In this document: positions 18,487-27,521 of the stretch, one piece after another
Position numbering within the stretch: position 1 is the stretch's first letter
Layout of the letters: the number at the start of each line of letters is the position of its first letter
DNA from: Gillisella terrae
GTDB taxonomy: Bacteria > Pseudomonadota > Alphaproteobacteria > Rhizobiales > Rhizobiaceae
Length of the DNA stretch: 64,000 nt
Reading direction: 5' to 3'
Assembly: GCF_004801395.1 (NCBI RefSeq)
Contig: NZ_SSOA01000003.1
Coordinates: forward strand, 310,001-374,000
Translations under genes and position numbers: made by a program
The notes under the pieces: generated by a model
Databases searched by the model: none
Seen by the model: only the letters and a program-made list of their open reading frames with translations
Told to the model about the DNA's origin: nothing

Positions 18487-18504
18487 TTGGCATGCTTCGT
18501 GCAT
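18487..18504 (+). promoter_or_regulatory. Sigma54 (RpoN) promoter
   Basis: TTGGCATGCTTCGTGCAT matches TTGGCACG-N4-TTGCW with two mismatches. The invariant GG (18489-18490) and GC (18501-18502) are separated by exactly 10 nt. The predicted start is near 18514. No NtrC-type enhancer site could be identified with confidence. Confidence 0.65.
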
Positions 18505-18513
18505 GGCAAAGGA

Positions 18514-18620
18514 AAAGAAGTCCAGAGGGGACTTTGAAAAGGGCGCACCAAAGAAGGCGCTCACACAAACGCCGCCGGTTCCACCTGCATTCAGCAGTGT
18601 TGGTCCGGCGGTTTTTGTTT
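18514..18620 (+). ncRNA. Candidate short terminated RNA (ANTAR-type leader or decoy)
   Basis: Predicted RNA of about 105 nt between the sigma54 promoter and a strong terminator, with no ORF. Hairpin 1 (18518-18534) is AAGUCC/GGACUU with loop AGAGG, or AGAGGG if the closing pair shifts. Hairpin 2 (18541-18562) is GGGCG/CGCUC, a CA bulge, then CC/GG around loop AAAGAA. Loops with A at position 1 and G at 4 are the signature of ANTAR-protein targets. Hairpin 3 is the terminator. A NasS-like gene ends 182 bp upstream and mrp begins 171 bp downstream. It could be an antitermination leader for mrp, a stand-alone sRNA, or a decoy for NasT. Everything beyond the motifs is inference. Confidence 0.5.
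18572..18620 (+). terminator. Rho-independent terminator of the short RNA
   Basis: Outer stem CCGCCGG (18572-18578) / CCGGCGG (18605-18611), an inner CTGC/GCAG extension, then TTTTTGTTT. Confidence 0.8.
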
Positions 18621-18790
18621 GGGCCGAGGTGGGATATAAATGCATATAGGCGTTCCGATTTTGAAGAATTTGCAATAAGGGGTGGTAAAACGGCGCTACA
18701 TCACCGATGTATCGACTTTCACGTCACTTCATTCAAAGCTCTGGCCTTCCTGTTAAAAGGGGGCAGGCCATCCAACCGGGAAGTTCAGCC

Positions 18791-19933
18791 ATGGTGCCCG
18801 ATAAAAACACTGTTCTTGATGCTCTGAAAACCGTGCGCGGTCCTGATCTTGAGGGCAATATCGTCGATCTTGGCATGGTCTCCGACGTGTTCATTTCCGA
18901 TGCCAAAGTGTATTTTTCCATCAATGTGCCAGCCGAACGCGCCAAGGAACTTGAGCCATTGCGGATGGCGGCCGAGCGCGTGGTGAAGGCGCTCCCCGGC
19001 GTTAAAGGTGCGCTGGTCAGCCTGACGGCAGAGCGCAAGGCGGGGGCACCATCGGCCAATCCTGCGGGCAAGCCCGCGCATTCCCATACCCATTCCCACG
19101 CACCGGCTGGTCAGCCTCCGAAACAGGCGAAAGCAGATATTCCCGGCATCGGTGCCATTGTTGCCGTTGCATCCGGCAAGGGGGGCGTTGGCAAATCCAC
19201 CACCGCCGTCAATCTTGCCCTGGCGCTGATGGCCAATGGCTTGAAAGTCGGCATTCTCGATGCGGATGTCTATGGCCCGTCCATGCCCCGCCTTTTGGGG
19301 ATTTCCGGTCGGCCCGAGCAGATTGATGGGCGCATCATTGTGCCGATGGAAAATTATGGCCTCAAAGCCATGTCCATGGGCTTTCTGGTTGATGAGGGCA
19401 CGGCCATGATTTGGCGCGGACCCATGGTGCAATCAGCCCTGATGCAGATGTTGCGCGAAGTGGCCTGGGGACAGCTGGATGTGCTGGTGGTCGATATGCC
19501 GCCCGGCACGGGTGATGCGCAATTGACCATGGCGCAACAGGTGCCACTGACCGGTGCCGTGATTGTATCCACCCCACAGGATCTGGCTCTGATTGATGCC
19601 CGCAAAGGAATCAACATGTTCAACAAGGTCGAAGTGCCGGTGTTGGGCATTGTTGAGAACATGAGCTATTTCATCGCGCCAGACACTGGCAATCGCTACG
19701 ATATTTTTGGTCATGGCGGCGCCAAGGCCGAAGCGGACGCCATTGGTGTACCATTCCTGGGCGAAGTGCCGCTGACCATATCGATTCGCGAGAAATCGGA
19801 CGCAGGAACACCCATCGTTGTCAGCGAGCCTGACAATGTGCAAAGCCAAGTCTATCGCGATATTGCCGCCAAGGTCTGGCAGGAAGTGCAGCGGCATTCT
19901 GCGCGCAAAGCGCCGAAAATCACCTGGGAATAA
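18791..19933 (+). CDS. mrp: Mrp/ApbC-type Fe-S cluster carrier ATPase
   Basis: A 380-residue P-loop ATPase that loads iron-sulfur clusters onto apoproteins. The N-terminal MIP18/FeS-assembly domain (about 1-75: LKTVRGPDLEGNIVDLGMV) is followed by a His/Pro linker (HSHTHSHAPAG) and the ParA/MinD-like domain. That domain has the deviant Walker A ASGKGGVGKST near residue 130, Walker B (LVVDMPPGTGDAQL) and the downstream NMSYF; the cluster-binding CxxC is replaced around ENMSYFIAPD, as in many Mrp proteins. The start is the ATG at 18791; the open frame upstream lacks family similarity. Regulation may involve read-through of the preceding terminator, but the 170-bp gap has room for its own promoter. 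Confidence 0.93.
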   Translation: MVPDKNTVLDALKTVRGPDLEGNIVDLGMVSDVFISDAKVYFSINVPAERAKELEPLRMAAERVVKALPGVKGALVSLTAERKAGAPSANPAGKPAHSHTHSHAPAGQPPKQAKADIPGIGAIVAVASGKGGVGKSTTAVNLALALMANGLKVGILDADVYGPSMPRLLGISGRPEQIDGRIIVPMENYGLKAMSMGFLVDEGTAMIWRGPMVQSALMQMLREVAWGQLDVLVVDMPPGTGDAQLTMAQQVPLTGAVIVSTPQDLALIDARKGINMFNKVEVPVLGIVENMSYFIAPDTGNRYDIFGHGGAKAEADAIGVPFLGEVPLTISIREKSDAGTPIVVSEPDNVQSQVYRDIAAKVWQEVQRHSARKAPKITWE

Positions 19934-19939
19934 GCCAGA

Positions 19940-19998
19940 GGCGGTTCAAAAATGTCGCCGTTGCAGCCTTTGAAATCGGCTGCAACGGCGACACCGCC
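19940..19998. terminator. Long hairpin after mrp
   Basis: Perfect 16-bp stem (19953-19968 with 19978-19993, loop TTTGAAATC), extended below a bulge by GGCGGT (19940-19945) and ACCGCC (19993-19998). It starts 6 bp after the mrp stop. There is no U-tract, so a factor-assisted terminator or mRNA-stabilising structure is more likely than a simple intrinsic terminator. Confidence 0.6.
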
Positions 19999-20165
19999 AA
20001 CAGTGTAGGGTTGAACGGAAGAGACATGACGGCTTTTGCCCAATGCCGTCTGTCGATTGAAAATATGCCAATCATCACCTCAGGCTGCATTGATAAAAAT
20101 CAAATTGCACCGGTGGAGAAGCGAAAACTTGAATTTTTTGTGATGATGAGTCATACCGGCGTGAT

Positions 20166-20267
20166 CGCACCATAGGTGCGCAACTGCGGGCCCCTCTGGC
20201 GGGAAATTCGGCTTTCCCGTGATGTCGGAGTTGTTTTCATTGAAAACGCCGTAAGAGAATAAAATTC
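20166..20267 (+). promoter_or_regulatory. Structured 5' leader of the TerC gene
   Basis: Three consecutive perfect hairpins precede the start codon: CGCACC-ATA-GGTGCG (20166-20180), CGGGAAA-TTCGGC-TTTCCCG (20200-20219) and GTTTTC-ATT-GAAAAC (20233-20247). TerC-family genes are often controlled by a Mn-sensing yybP-ykoY riboswitch, but the conserved GGGGAGUA-type core was not found, so this is an unassigned structured leader. Confidence 0.5.
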
Positions 20268-21251
20268 ATGACCCTTATTGCTGCTGATTTTCTCGGCCAG
20301 CCCCTGTGGATGTGGCTGGGCTTTCTTCTGTTTGTTGCCGTTCTGCTGACAATTGATCTTGGCTTGTTGAGCAAAAAGACCCGCCATATTGATGTGGCGC
20401 AGAGCATGAAACTCTCTGCCTTTTATATTGCCATGGGTGTCGCCTTTGGCGGCTTTATCTGGTGGCGCGTGGGCCATGACGCGGCCATTCTGTATCTCAC
20501 CGGCTATGTGGTGGAAGAAAGCCTGTCGCTGGACAATATCTTTGTTATCGCCCTGATTTTCAGCTATTTCCGCATTCCCCAGCATCTCCAGCATCGGGCT
20601 CTGGTCTATGGCATTATCGGTGTGGTGCTGTTGCGCGGCATCATGGTGGCTGCGGGGACTGCGATTGTCGATCAATTCCATTGGGTTTTGTACCTGTTTG
20701 CTGCCTTTCTGGTTTACACGGGCATCAAGATGCTTTTGTCGGCTGATGAAGAATTTGACGTATCGAGCAATCCCATCCTTGCCTTTTTGCACAAGCGCGT
20801 GCGAATGACCGAGGAATTGCATGGCGAGAAGTTTTTTGTGCGTCTTCCGGCAGAGGGTGATGCGGTTGAAAAGACAAAACTCTACGCAACGCCGCTGTTT
20901 CTGGCTTTGGTGATGGTGGAACTGGCCGATGTTATTTTCGCTGTTGATAGTGTGCCGGCGATTTTTTCAATCACCACCGATCCCTATATTGTCTTCACGT
21001 CCAATATTGCCGCGATTTTGGGTCTGCGCGCGCTATATTTTGCGCTTTCCGCCATGCTGGAACGCTTTATCTTGTTGAAATATGCGTTGTCGGCCGTGCT
21101 GATTTTCATCGGCGGCAAGATCTTGATCGGTGATATGCTGGGCCTTCTGCATATTCCACCGTTGCCCTCGCTTGTAATTACCCTTGCTATCTTGTCGGCA
21201 GGTGTTATTGGTTCGCTGTTGAAGACGAGTGCACCGCACACGAAAAAATAA
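20268..21251 (+). CDS. TerC/Alx-family membrane protein
   Basis: A 327-residue inner-membrane protein with about nine hydrophobic segments and a charged cytoplasmic loop near residues 160-205. Family features are visible: the acidic ESLSLDNIFVIALIF in one helix and ADVIFAVDSVPAIFSITTDPYI in another, both with the buried acids of this group. TerC/Alx proteins export Mn(II) or protect against metal and tellurite stress, and some insert metal into exported enzymes; the specific role is not readable. It is transcribed alone behind a structured leader; corA follows after 284 bp. Confidence 0.9.
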   Translation: MTLIAADFLGQPLWMWLGFLLFVAVLLTIDLGLLSKKTRHIDVAQSMKLSAFYIAMGVAFGGFIWWRVGHDAAILYLTGYVVEESLSLDNIFVIALIFSYFRIPQHLQHRALVYGIIGVVLLRGIMVAAGTAIVDQFHWVLYLFAAFLVYTGIKMLLSADEEFDVSSNPILAFLHKRVRMTEELHGEKFFVRLPAEGDAVEKTKLYATPLFLALVMVELADVIFAVDSVPAIFSITTDPYIVFTSNIAAILGLRALYFALSAMLERFILLKYALSAVLIFIGGKILIGDMLGLLHIPPLPSLVITLAILSAGVIGSLLKTSAPHTKK

Positions 21252-21404
21252 CGCCAACGGGCGGATTTAATCGGTTAAGATCTTCCGCAACACAGTAAAT
21301 TGCAGCCATCTGTGGTGGTGGTGGCAACAATGCTCTGGAGATTTATTGCAGGTTTCAATTCCCGCAGAGGGGTGATTTGAACATGATGCAACAAAGATAA
21401 AGAG

Positions 21405-21449
21405 CTACAGAAAAGCTTTGCGCGCCATGGAAGGCGCGCGGCGCTGTAG
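21405..21449. repeat. Second-palindrome half of the intergenic repeat
   Basis: CTACAG...CTGTAG outer arms around GCGCGCC-ATGGAA-GGCGCGC, which match the second half of the element at 3470-3571. The first palindrome is absent. It lies in the 284-bp gap between the TerC gene and corA. Confidence 0.65.
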
Positions 21450-21535
21450 CGGGTTTGAATATCGGTGTTGCAGCGTCGTTATCGTGTCAGGGTGATACGG
21501 GGTGATGTCGAGGCCATGGGACGAAGGTATCACGT

Positions 21536-22513
21536 TTGATTAGAGCTTACAGGTGTGACGGGACGGTGGATGTCATTCTGCCCAGCGATGCGCCAACGCG
21601 CCTTGCTGACGATATTTTGTGGGTCGATCTGCTCAATCCGGATAAAACCGAGGAGCGGTTGGCGGAAACCCTTCTGGCCATGCCGCTGCCGACCCGCGAT
21701 GACTTGAAAGACATCGAGCCGTCAAGCCGACTGTACACCGATGATCATGGCGTTTACATGACGGCATCCCTGATCTGCAAAGCCGAATCCAATGTACCAG
21801 AGCTGGCAGATGTGGCGTTTATTCTGGGGGGCAATCGCATTGTCACCGTGCGCTATGCCGAGCCAAAGTCGTTCGGCTTGTTTGCAGCCGCTCTTGCGCG
21901 CAATCAGGTCAATTGCAGCAAAGGGTCTGTGTTGCTGATGCGCCTGTTGGAAACGGTGGTGGATCGCACCGCCGAAGTGCTGGAAATTGCCGGTGCACGG
22001 CTGGATGCGCTCTCCAGCGACGTGTTCATTGAGCGAAAATTGCACAAATCGCGGCCGCCGCATTTTCTCGAGGACAAGCTGGTGGATATTGCCAGCTACC
22101 ACCGCCTTGTCAGCAAAACGCGTGACAGCTTGGTATCGCTATCGCGTCTGGTGTCCTTCTTGGCCTCAGCCGATCCGGTCAAGGCCAGCGAGGATGCGAA
22201 AGAGCTTTGCATGGTGGTGGCGCATGACGTTCATTCGCTCTCGGAACATGCTGGCTTTATCAGCAGCAATATCAGCTTTATGCTGGATGCGTCGCTTGGC
22301 CTGATCAATGTTGAGCAGAATGCCATCATCAAGATTTTCTCAATTGCTTCCGTGGTATTCTTGCCGCCGACACTGGTGGCGTCCATCTATGGAATGAATT
22401 TTCACGTTATGCCCGAGCTGAACTGGCACTTTGGTTACCCCGTCGCCTTGTTTTTCATGGTGGTTTCCGCCGTTGTCCCCTTCCTGTTTTTTCGTTGGAA
22501 AGGCTGGCTCTGA
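21536..22513 (+). CDS. corA: CorA-type magnesium/cobalt transporter
   Basis: A 325-residue inner-membrane Mg2+ channel. A large cytoplasmic funnel domain (residues 1-260) is followed by two C-terminal membrane helices and the signature YGMNFHVMPEL in the connecting loop. The first codon is TTG: an in-frame stop lies at 21503-21505, no ATG or GTG intervenes, and GAAGG sits 8 nt before the TTG. The kup gene follows 16 bp later on the same strand, so a Mg/K transport operon is likely. Confidence 0.93.
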   Translation: MIRAYRCDGTVDVILPSDAPTRLADDILWVDLLNPDKTEERLAETLLAMPLPTRDDLKDIEPSSRLYTDDHGVYMTASLICKAESNVPELADVAFILGGNRIVTVRYAEPKSFGLFAAALARNQVNCSKGSVLLMRLLETVVDRTAEVLEIAGARLDALSSDVFIERKLHKSRPPHFLEDKLVDIASYHRLVSKTRDSLVSLSRLVSFLASADPVKASEDAKELCMVVAHDVHSLSEHAGFISSNISFMLDASLGLINVEQNAIIKIFSIASVVFLPPTLVASIYGMNFHVMPELNWHFGYPVALFFMVVSAVVPFLFFRWKGWL

Positions 22514-22529
22514 GAGCCTGTAAAGATCA

Positions 22530-24431
22530 ATGTCTCACGATACATCCCATGCGTCGAACGGAAAAAATGGCCTGCGCAACCTGTTGTTGCCCGCCCTTGG
22601 CTCCGTCGGTGTCGTCTATGGCGATATCGGCACCAGCCCGCTCTACGCTTTTCGTGAAGCGCTAAAGCCCATTTCTTATGATGGTATCACCAGATTTGAA
22701 GTGATTGGCCTCACATCTTTGATTGTATGGACCCTGACAATCATCGTCACCTTGAAATATGTGCTGTTCTTGCTGCGCGCCGACAATGATGGCGAAGGCG
22801 GCACCCTGTCGCTGCTGGCCCTTTTGAGCAAGACAGCCGGCCGCCGCACGCTGGTGCTGATGGTGCTGGGTTTGATTGGTGCCGCGCTGTTTTTGGGCGA
22901 CGCCATGATTACGCCAGCCCTTTCCGTTTTGTCGGCGGTGGAAGGCCTGAAACTGGTCGCGCCGCAGGCAAGCCCCTTTGTTGTGCCGATTTCAGTGGTG
23001 ATTCTGATCATCCTGTTTGCCATGCAATCGCGTGGCACAGGGGCGGTTGCCAATCTGTTTGGCCCCATCACGGTGGTGTGGTTTCTGGTCATGGCCGCTG
23101 GTGGCATCAGCCATATTTTCGATGATCCGGCGATTTTCTGGGCGTTTAACCCCATCAATGCGGTGACATTCCTCTTTCAGGAAAAGTTCCTTGGCTTCGT
23201 TGTGCTCGGCGCGGTGTTTTTGACGGTCACCGGTGCCGAAGCGCTTTATGCTGACCTCGGCCACTTTGGTCGTAAGCCCATTCAGCTTGCCTGGTTCTGC
23301 CTGGTCTTTCCCGCACTTGTGCTTAACTATCTGGGGCAGGGCGCGTTGGTGCTGAAAGATCCTTCCATGGCGAAAGATCCTTTCTACCTGATGTTCCCAA
23401 GCTGGGCGATTATTCCGGTCATTATCCTGGCCACTGCCGCCACGGTTATTGCCAGCCAGGCGGTTATAACCGGGGCGTTTTCCATGGTGCGTCAGGCCAT
23501 TCACCTTGGCTTTCTGCCGCGTATGGAAATCACCTTCACATCTGAAACCAACACCGGACAGATTTATCTGCCTGCCGTCAACACTCTGCTGCTGATCGGC
23601 GTTCTCGGACTGGTCTTGCTGTTTGAAAGCTCAGATGCGCTGGCGACGGCCTACGGCATCTCCGTCACGGGTGCGATGGTTGTGACCACCATTATGGCCT
23701 TCGAATTTGTGCGGGTGAAATGGAAGTGGTCGCCGCTTTTGGCGCTGGCAATCATTGTGCCGCTTTTGGCGCTGGAAATGGTGTTTTTGGGCGCAAACCT
23801 GCTTAAAATCCATGATGGCGGCTATATCCCGGTGTTTTTTGCCGCTGGCTTCACCATTGTCATGTGGACATGGAGGCGCGGTACGGCCATTCTGTTTGCC
23901 AAGACCCGCCATGCCGATATCCCGCTGTCGTCCTTCATTCCGTCGATTGAGCGCAAGAGCGAGCACGGGCCGGTTTCCGTGTCTGGTACGGCGATATTCC
24001 TGACCAGCGACCCGGAAACCGCCCCAGCGGCACTGCTGCACAATCTCAAGCACAATCACGTTCTGCACGAGAAAAACATCATTCTCACCATCAAGACGGT
24101 CAATCGGCCGCGCGCCACCGAGGCAGAGCGGTTTGTGGCCGAAAGCCTGTCGGAACGGTTCAGCCGGGTCGAAATCCGCTTTGGCTATATGGAGCAGCAA
24201 AATGTGTCGCAGGCGCTGGCAAAGCTGCGAAAGGGCGGGTTGAAGTTCGATATCATGTCGACCTCCTTCTATCTGGGCCGTCGCAAGCTGGTTCCAGACG
24301 CCAAGGCAGGCATGCCCAACTGGCAGGATAGGCTGTTTATCGCGCTTGCCAACTCGGCCACCGACCCATCGGATTATTTCCGTCTGCCAGCCAATCGCGT
24401 GGTGGAGTTGGGTTCGCACGTGATTATTTAA
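22530..24431 (+). CDS. kup: Kup-type potassium uptake protein
   Basis: A 633-residue KUP/HAK/KT K+:H+ symporter. The opening [20 protein letters not shown] is diagnostic. Twelve membrane helices run to about residue 455, including [18 protein letters not shown] and the [14 protein letters not shown] region, followed by a soluble C-terminal domain of about 175 residues. It lies 16 bp after corA and probably shares its transcript. The 350-bp gap downstream (24432-24781) holds a TTCGCAA/TTGCGAA palindrome near 24457 and the atp promoter, but no gene. Confidence 0.96.
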   Translation: MSHDTSHASNGKNGLRNLLLPALGSVGVVYGDIGTSPLYAFREALKPISYDGITRFEVIGLTSLIVWTLTIIVTLKYVLFLLRADNDGEGGTLSLLALLSKTAGRRTLVLMVLGLIGAALFLGDAMITPALSVLSAVEGLKLVAPQASPFVVPISVVILIILFAMQSRGTGAVANLFGPITVVWFLVMAAGGISHIFDDPAIFWAFNPINAVTFLFQEKFLGFVVLGAVFLTVTGAEALYADLGHFGRKPIQLAWFCLVFPALVLNYLGQGALVLKDPSMAKDPFYLMFPSWAIIPVIILATAATVIASQAVITGAFSMVRQAIHLGFLPRMEITFTSETNTGQIYLPAVNTLLLIGVLGLVLLFESSDALATAYGISVTGAMVVTTIMAFEFVRVKWKWSPLLALAIIVPLLALEMVFLGANLLKIHDGGYIPVFFAAGFTIVMWTWRRGTAILFAKTRHADIPLSSFIPSIERKSEHGPVSVSGTAIFLTSDPETAPAALLHNLKHNHVLHEKNIILTIKTVNRPRATEAERFVAESLSERFSRVEIRFGYMEQQNVSQALAKLRKGGLKFDIMSTSFYLGRRKLVPDAKAGMPNWQDRLFIALANSATDPSDYFRLPANRVVELGSHVII

Positions 24432-24651
24432 GAGATTCGGGGCGCGCGGGGCATTTTTCGCAATCTTGCGAAAGAACGCGGTCGCGCCCAATATCGCGCC
24501 ATAATTGGGGCAAAAATCTGGGGGTGATTCCGGGTTTTTACAGGAGCGAGGTAGGCAATTTGGCGCAGGTTTGTGAGAAAAAACTGATTTTTTCTTCTAT
24601 CTATCTGTTTTATCTCAGTTAATTTGTCGTGAAACAAGCGTGTTCAATGCC

Positions 24652-24680
24652 TTGACTATAGCGACGGGCAAAATTATGGT
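24652..24680 (+). promoter_or_regulatory. Candidate housekeeping promoter of the atp F0 operon
   Basis: TTGACT (24652-24657), a 17-nt spacer, then TATGGT (24675-24680), about 100 bp before the atpI start. The -35 is close to consensus and the -10 weaker, as is common in alphaproteobacteria. Confidence 0.5.
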
Positions 24681-24781
24681 GCGCCAACTTTAGAACGGGC
24701 TGGACCATTGAAAATCCGCTACGTTTGCTATCCGGGCAGGCTATTTTATGGCAATGTCTGGTTTCGGACGGAGGATTAGCA

Positions 24782-25126
24782 ATGGATGAGCGCGAGAATG
24801 AGCTGGAACGTCGTCGCAATCAGCTTGAGACCAAATTGGTCGCCAAGAAGATGCATGACGGGGAAGAGGCCGCAAAAGATCAGCGCGCCGAGACAAGCCG
24901 AAAAGGCTATGCTCAGGCGATGAAAATCTCCAGCGAGTTTCTCTCTGCCGTCATCGTGGGCGCAGTTCTTGGTTTCGTGATCGACCGTTTGGCAGGAACA
25001 TCGCCTTGGGGACTCATTGTCCTCTTGTTGCTGGGGTTCTGTGCAGGCGTGTTGAATGTGCTTCGCGCAAGCGGTGTGGTGACGTCACCACATCCCGCTG
25101 ACCGCAAGCCAGGTGTAAAAAAATAA
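24782..25126 (+). CDS. atpI: ATP synthase protein I
   Basis: A 114-residue AtpI/F0F1-assembly family protein that helps build the c-ring. The charged N-terminal half (MDERENELERRRNQLETKL) precedes two hydrophobic helices (EFLSAVIVGAVLGFVIDRL, PWGLIVLLLLGFCAGVLNVL). The ATG at 24782 is chosen because GGAGG lies just before it; the longer frame from 24725 has no ribosome-binding site. It is the first gene of the F0 operon. Confidence 0.93.
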   Translation: MDERENELERRRNQLETKLVAKKMHDGEEAAKDQRAETSRKGYAQAMKISSEFLSAVIVGAVLGFVIDRLAGTSPWGLIVLLLLGFCAGVLNVLRASGVVTSPHPADRKPGVKK

Positions 25127-25204
25127 CAGCGTTCGGATGCTTTGCATCTGGGCGGACAGGAACGGACGCCACTTGCGGGTGGCAAAAGCGAGAGAGATCA
25201 ACAG

Positions 25205-25957
25205 GTGTCAAACGATCCGACCCATCAGTTCCAGATCCACAAGATTGTTCCGATCGAGATTGGTGGCATAGATTTCTCGTTCACCAATGCTTCCTTGTTC
25301 ATGGTTGCAACGGTGGCGGTTGCTGCTGGTTTTCTATATTTCGCAACATCTAACCGTGGCCTTATTCCGGGTCGTGCGCAGTCTGTTGCCGAGATGTCCT
25401 ACGAATTTGTGGCGTCAATGCTGCGAGAAGGGGCCGGAAGCCATGGGATGAAGTTCTTCCCCATGGTCTTTTCACTGTTCATGTTTGTGCTTACCGCCAA
25501 CCTCATGGGCATGATGCCATATTTCTTCACGGTCACCAGTCAGATCATCGTCACGCTGGCTTTGGCGATTTTCGTGATCGGTACTGTGTTGGTCTACGGT
25601 TTTTATAAGCACGGTCTTGGCTTCTTCCAGTTGTTCGTGCCATCGGGTGTGCCTGGCGCACTTTTGCTTCTGGTTGTGCCAATTGAAGTGATTTCCTTCT
25701 TGTCACGCCCGATTTCTTTGTCTATCCGACTGTTCGCCAACATGCTGGCCGGTCACATCACACTGAAGGTTTTCGCGGGCTTCGTTGCTTCGCTTGGCAG
25801 CCTTGGCGCTCTTGGCGTCGGTGGCGCAATCCTTCCTCTCGCTATGACCGTCGCATTGACTGGTCTTGAGTTCCTGGTTGCCTTCCTGCAGGCTTACGTC
25901 TTCGCCGTGCTGACATGCATGTATCTGAACGACGCAATCCATCCGGGCGGTCACTAA
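25205..25957 (+). CDS. atpB: ATP synthase F0 subunit a
   Basis: A 250-residue integral membrane subunit forming the proton half-channels. The essential Arg lies in [20 protein letters not shown]; the C-terminus is [19 protein letters not shown]. The GTG at 25205 (reading [14 protein letters not shown]) starts the protein where rhizobial orthologues start; the upstream in-frame ATG at 25142 would add 21 unlike residues. A GAGAG stretch lies upstream at reasonable spacing. Confidence 0.94.
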   Translation: MSNDPTHQFQIHKIVPIEIGGIDFSFTNASLFMVATVAVAAGFLYFATSNRGLIPGRAQSVAEMSYEFVASMLREGAGSHGMKFFPMVFSLFMFVLTANLMGMMPYFFTVTSQIIVTLALAIFVIGTVLVYGFYKHGLGFFQLFVPSGVPGALLLLVVPIEVISFLSRPISLSIRLFANMLAGHITLKVFAGFVASLGSLGALGVGGAILPLAMTVALTGLEFLVAFLQAYVFAVLTCMYLNDAIHPGGH

Positions 25958-26024
25958 GGATAACGACATTGGCGCTCGATAGCGTCAGTCATACGCCGCA
26001 ATAACCATTCAAAGGAGTACAATC

Positions 26025-26252
26025 ATGGACGCGGAAGCAGCAAAGTACATCGGCGCAGGTCTCGCTTGCTTTGGCATGGCCGGCACAGCTCTTGGCCTTG
26101 GCAACATTTTCGGCAACTACCTTTCGGGCGCACTGCGCAATCCGTCTGCTGCTGACAGCCAGTTCGGCCGTCTGGTATTCGGCTTCGCCGTTACGGAAGC
26201 TTTGGGCATCTTCTCGCTGCTCGTTGCTCTCCTGCTCCTGTTCGCTGTTTAA
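26025..26252 (+). CDS. atpE: ATP synthase F0 subunit c
   Basis: A 75-residue hairpin proteolipid. The glycine-rich first helix ([20 protein letters not shown]), the polar loop with the conserved ALRNPSA, and the second helix carrying the proton-binding Glu in [19 protein letters not shown] are all present. AAAGGAG lies before the ATG, suiting its high stoichiometry. A 67-bp spacer separates it from atpB. Confidence 0.97.
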   Translation: MDAEAAKYIGAGLACFGMAGTALGLGNIFGNYLSGALRNPSAADSQFGRLVFGFAVTEALGIFSLLVALLLLFAV

Positions 26253-26331
26253 TTTCAGTGAAATTACGGGATCACGGTTTGCTCTCTAGCATGCCGTGAT
26301 CTCTTGCATTTGCAGGATACTGGAGGCGAGT

Positions 26332-26916
26332 ATGTTCGTTACCCCCGCCTACGCCGAGGAAGCCCCGGCAACGGCTGTGACCCACACTGAGACTGGCGTT
26401 CCCCACGGAGCCGAGCATGGCAAGGGCGTTTTTCCTCCCTTTGACCATACGACATTTGCATCTCAGCTGCTTTGGCTGGTCATTACCTTTGGTGTTTTCT
26501 ATGTGCTGATGCAGCGGGTTATCGTGCCGCGCGTTGGCGGTATCCTGGAAAATCGCCATGATCGTATCGCTCAGGACATCGAAGAAGCCCGCCGTTTGAA
26601 GGCCGAATCGGATGCTGCCGTTGAGGGCTATGAAAAAGAATTGAGCGCAGCGAAAGCAAAAGGCGTTCAGATCGCCTCTGCTGCTCGCGAAGCTGCCAAG
26701 GCAGAAGCCGCTGCAGAACGCAAAGCTGTTGAAGCCGAGCTTGCCAAAAAGATTGCTGAAGCTGAAGCCAGCATTGCCGCTATGAAGGCAAAGGCCATCG
26801 CTGAAGTCGACACCATCGCAACGGAAACGGTTGCCGTCATCGTTGAGCAGCTCACTGGTAAGCCGTTGAGCGCTGCTGATGCTGCCGCCGCTGTGACAGC
26901 AGAAAAGAGAGGTTGA
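26332..26916 (+). CDS. atpF': ATP synthase F0 subunit b'
   Basis: A 194-residue peripheral-stalk subunit, the divergent b' form found in alphaproteobacteria and photosynthetic bacteria. A leader of about 50 residues precedes one membrane helix ([20 protein letters not shown], about 53-72), then a long Ala/Lys/Glu coiled coil. The ATG at 26332 is preceded by GGAGGCGAGT; the frame opens earlier, at 26296, without an SD. The atpF gene follows after 4 bp. Confidence 0.93.
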   Translation: MFVTPAYAEEAPATAVTHTETGVPHGAEHGKGVFPPFDHTTFASQLLWLVITFGVFYVLMQRVIVPRVGGILENRHDRIAQDIEEARRLKAESDAAVEGYEKELSAAKAKGVQIASAAREAAKAEAAAERKAVEAELAKKIAEAEASIAAMKAKAIAEVDTIATETVAVIVEQLTGKPLSAADAAAAVTAEKRG

Positions 26917-26920
26917 TCAG

Positions 26921-27406
26921 ATGGAATATGATGCAACTTTCTTTGCCTTTGTCGGTCTTGTCATTTTTCTTGCTCTGGTTGCCTATCTCAAGGTTCCGGG
27001 CATGATGGCCAAGTCGCTGGATGAGCGGGCTGAAAATATCCGCGAAGAACTGGCGGAAGCCAAGCGTCTTCGCGAAGAAGCTCAGGCTCTGCTGGCTGAC
27101 TATCAGAAAAAGAGCAAAGAGGCCGAAGCCGAAGCCGCCGCTATTGTTGCTGTGGCTCAGCGCGAAGCTGCTGCCTTGGCCGCCGACGCCAAGGCCAAGA
27201 CCGAAGAATTCGTTGCCCGTCGCAACGCAATTTCTGAGCAAAAAATCAAGCAGGCGGAAACGGATGCGGTCAACGCTGTTCGTGCTGCTGCCGTTGATTT
27301 GGCGACAGCTGCGGCACAAACCGTTCTGGCAAAGCAGAGTGATGCTGACCTTCAGGCCCGTTTGTTTAAGGCTGGCGTGAGCGACGTGAAGACGCGCTTG
27401 AACTGA
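26921..27406 (+). CDS. atpF: ATP synthase F0 subunit b
   Basis: A 161-residue stalk subunit. A short N-terminus and membrane helix (TFFAFVGLVIFLALVAYLKV) lead into a charged coiled coil (DERAENIREELAEAKRLREE) that pairs with b'. It is the last gene of the F0 operon. The F1 genes are not adjacent, as is normal in Rhizobiales. Confidence 0.95.
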   Translation: MEYDATFFAFVGLVIFLALVAYLKVPGMMAKSLDERAENIREELAEAKRLREEAQALLADYQKKSKEAEAEAAAIVAVAQREAAALAADAKAKTEEFVARRNAISEQKIKQAETDAVNAVRAAAVDLATAAAQTVLAKQSDADLQARLFKAGVSDVKTRLN

Positions 27407-27426
27407 TTTTCAGAACTATGATCTTT

Positions 27427-27455
27427 AAAAAGCCGGGTTTAGCCCGGCTTTTTTG
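27427..27455 (+). terminator. Rho-independent terminator of the atp F0 operon
   Basis: AAAAAGCCGGG - TTTAG - CCCGGCTTTTTTG about 20 bp after the atpF stop. It is symmetric enough to act also on the minus strand, where it follows the end of acdR by about 70 bp. Confidence 0.9.
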
Positions 27456-27521
27456 TTTTGGTGCGTGTTCATCCCTGAGCGTGGCGTTTGCGTGCAGCTT
27501 GCGGAGTGAACGGTTTGGCGC

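Noticed and set aside
20041..20267. yybP-ykoY (Mn) riboswitch before the TerC gene
   Set aside because: The conserved GGGGAGUA-type core could not be found; recorded only as an unassigned structured leader.
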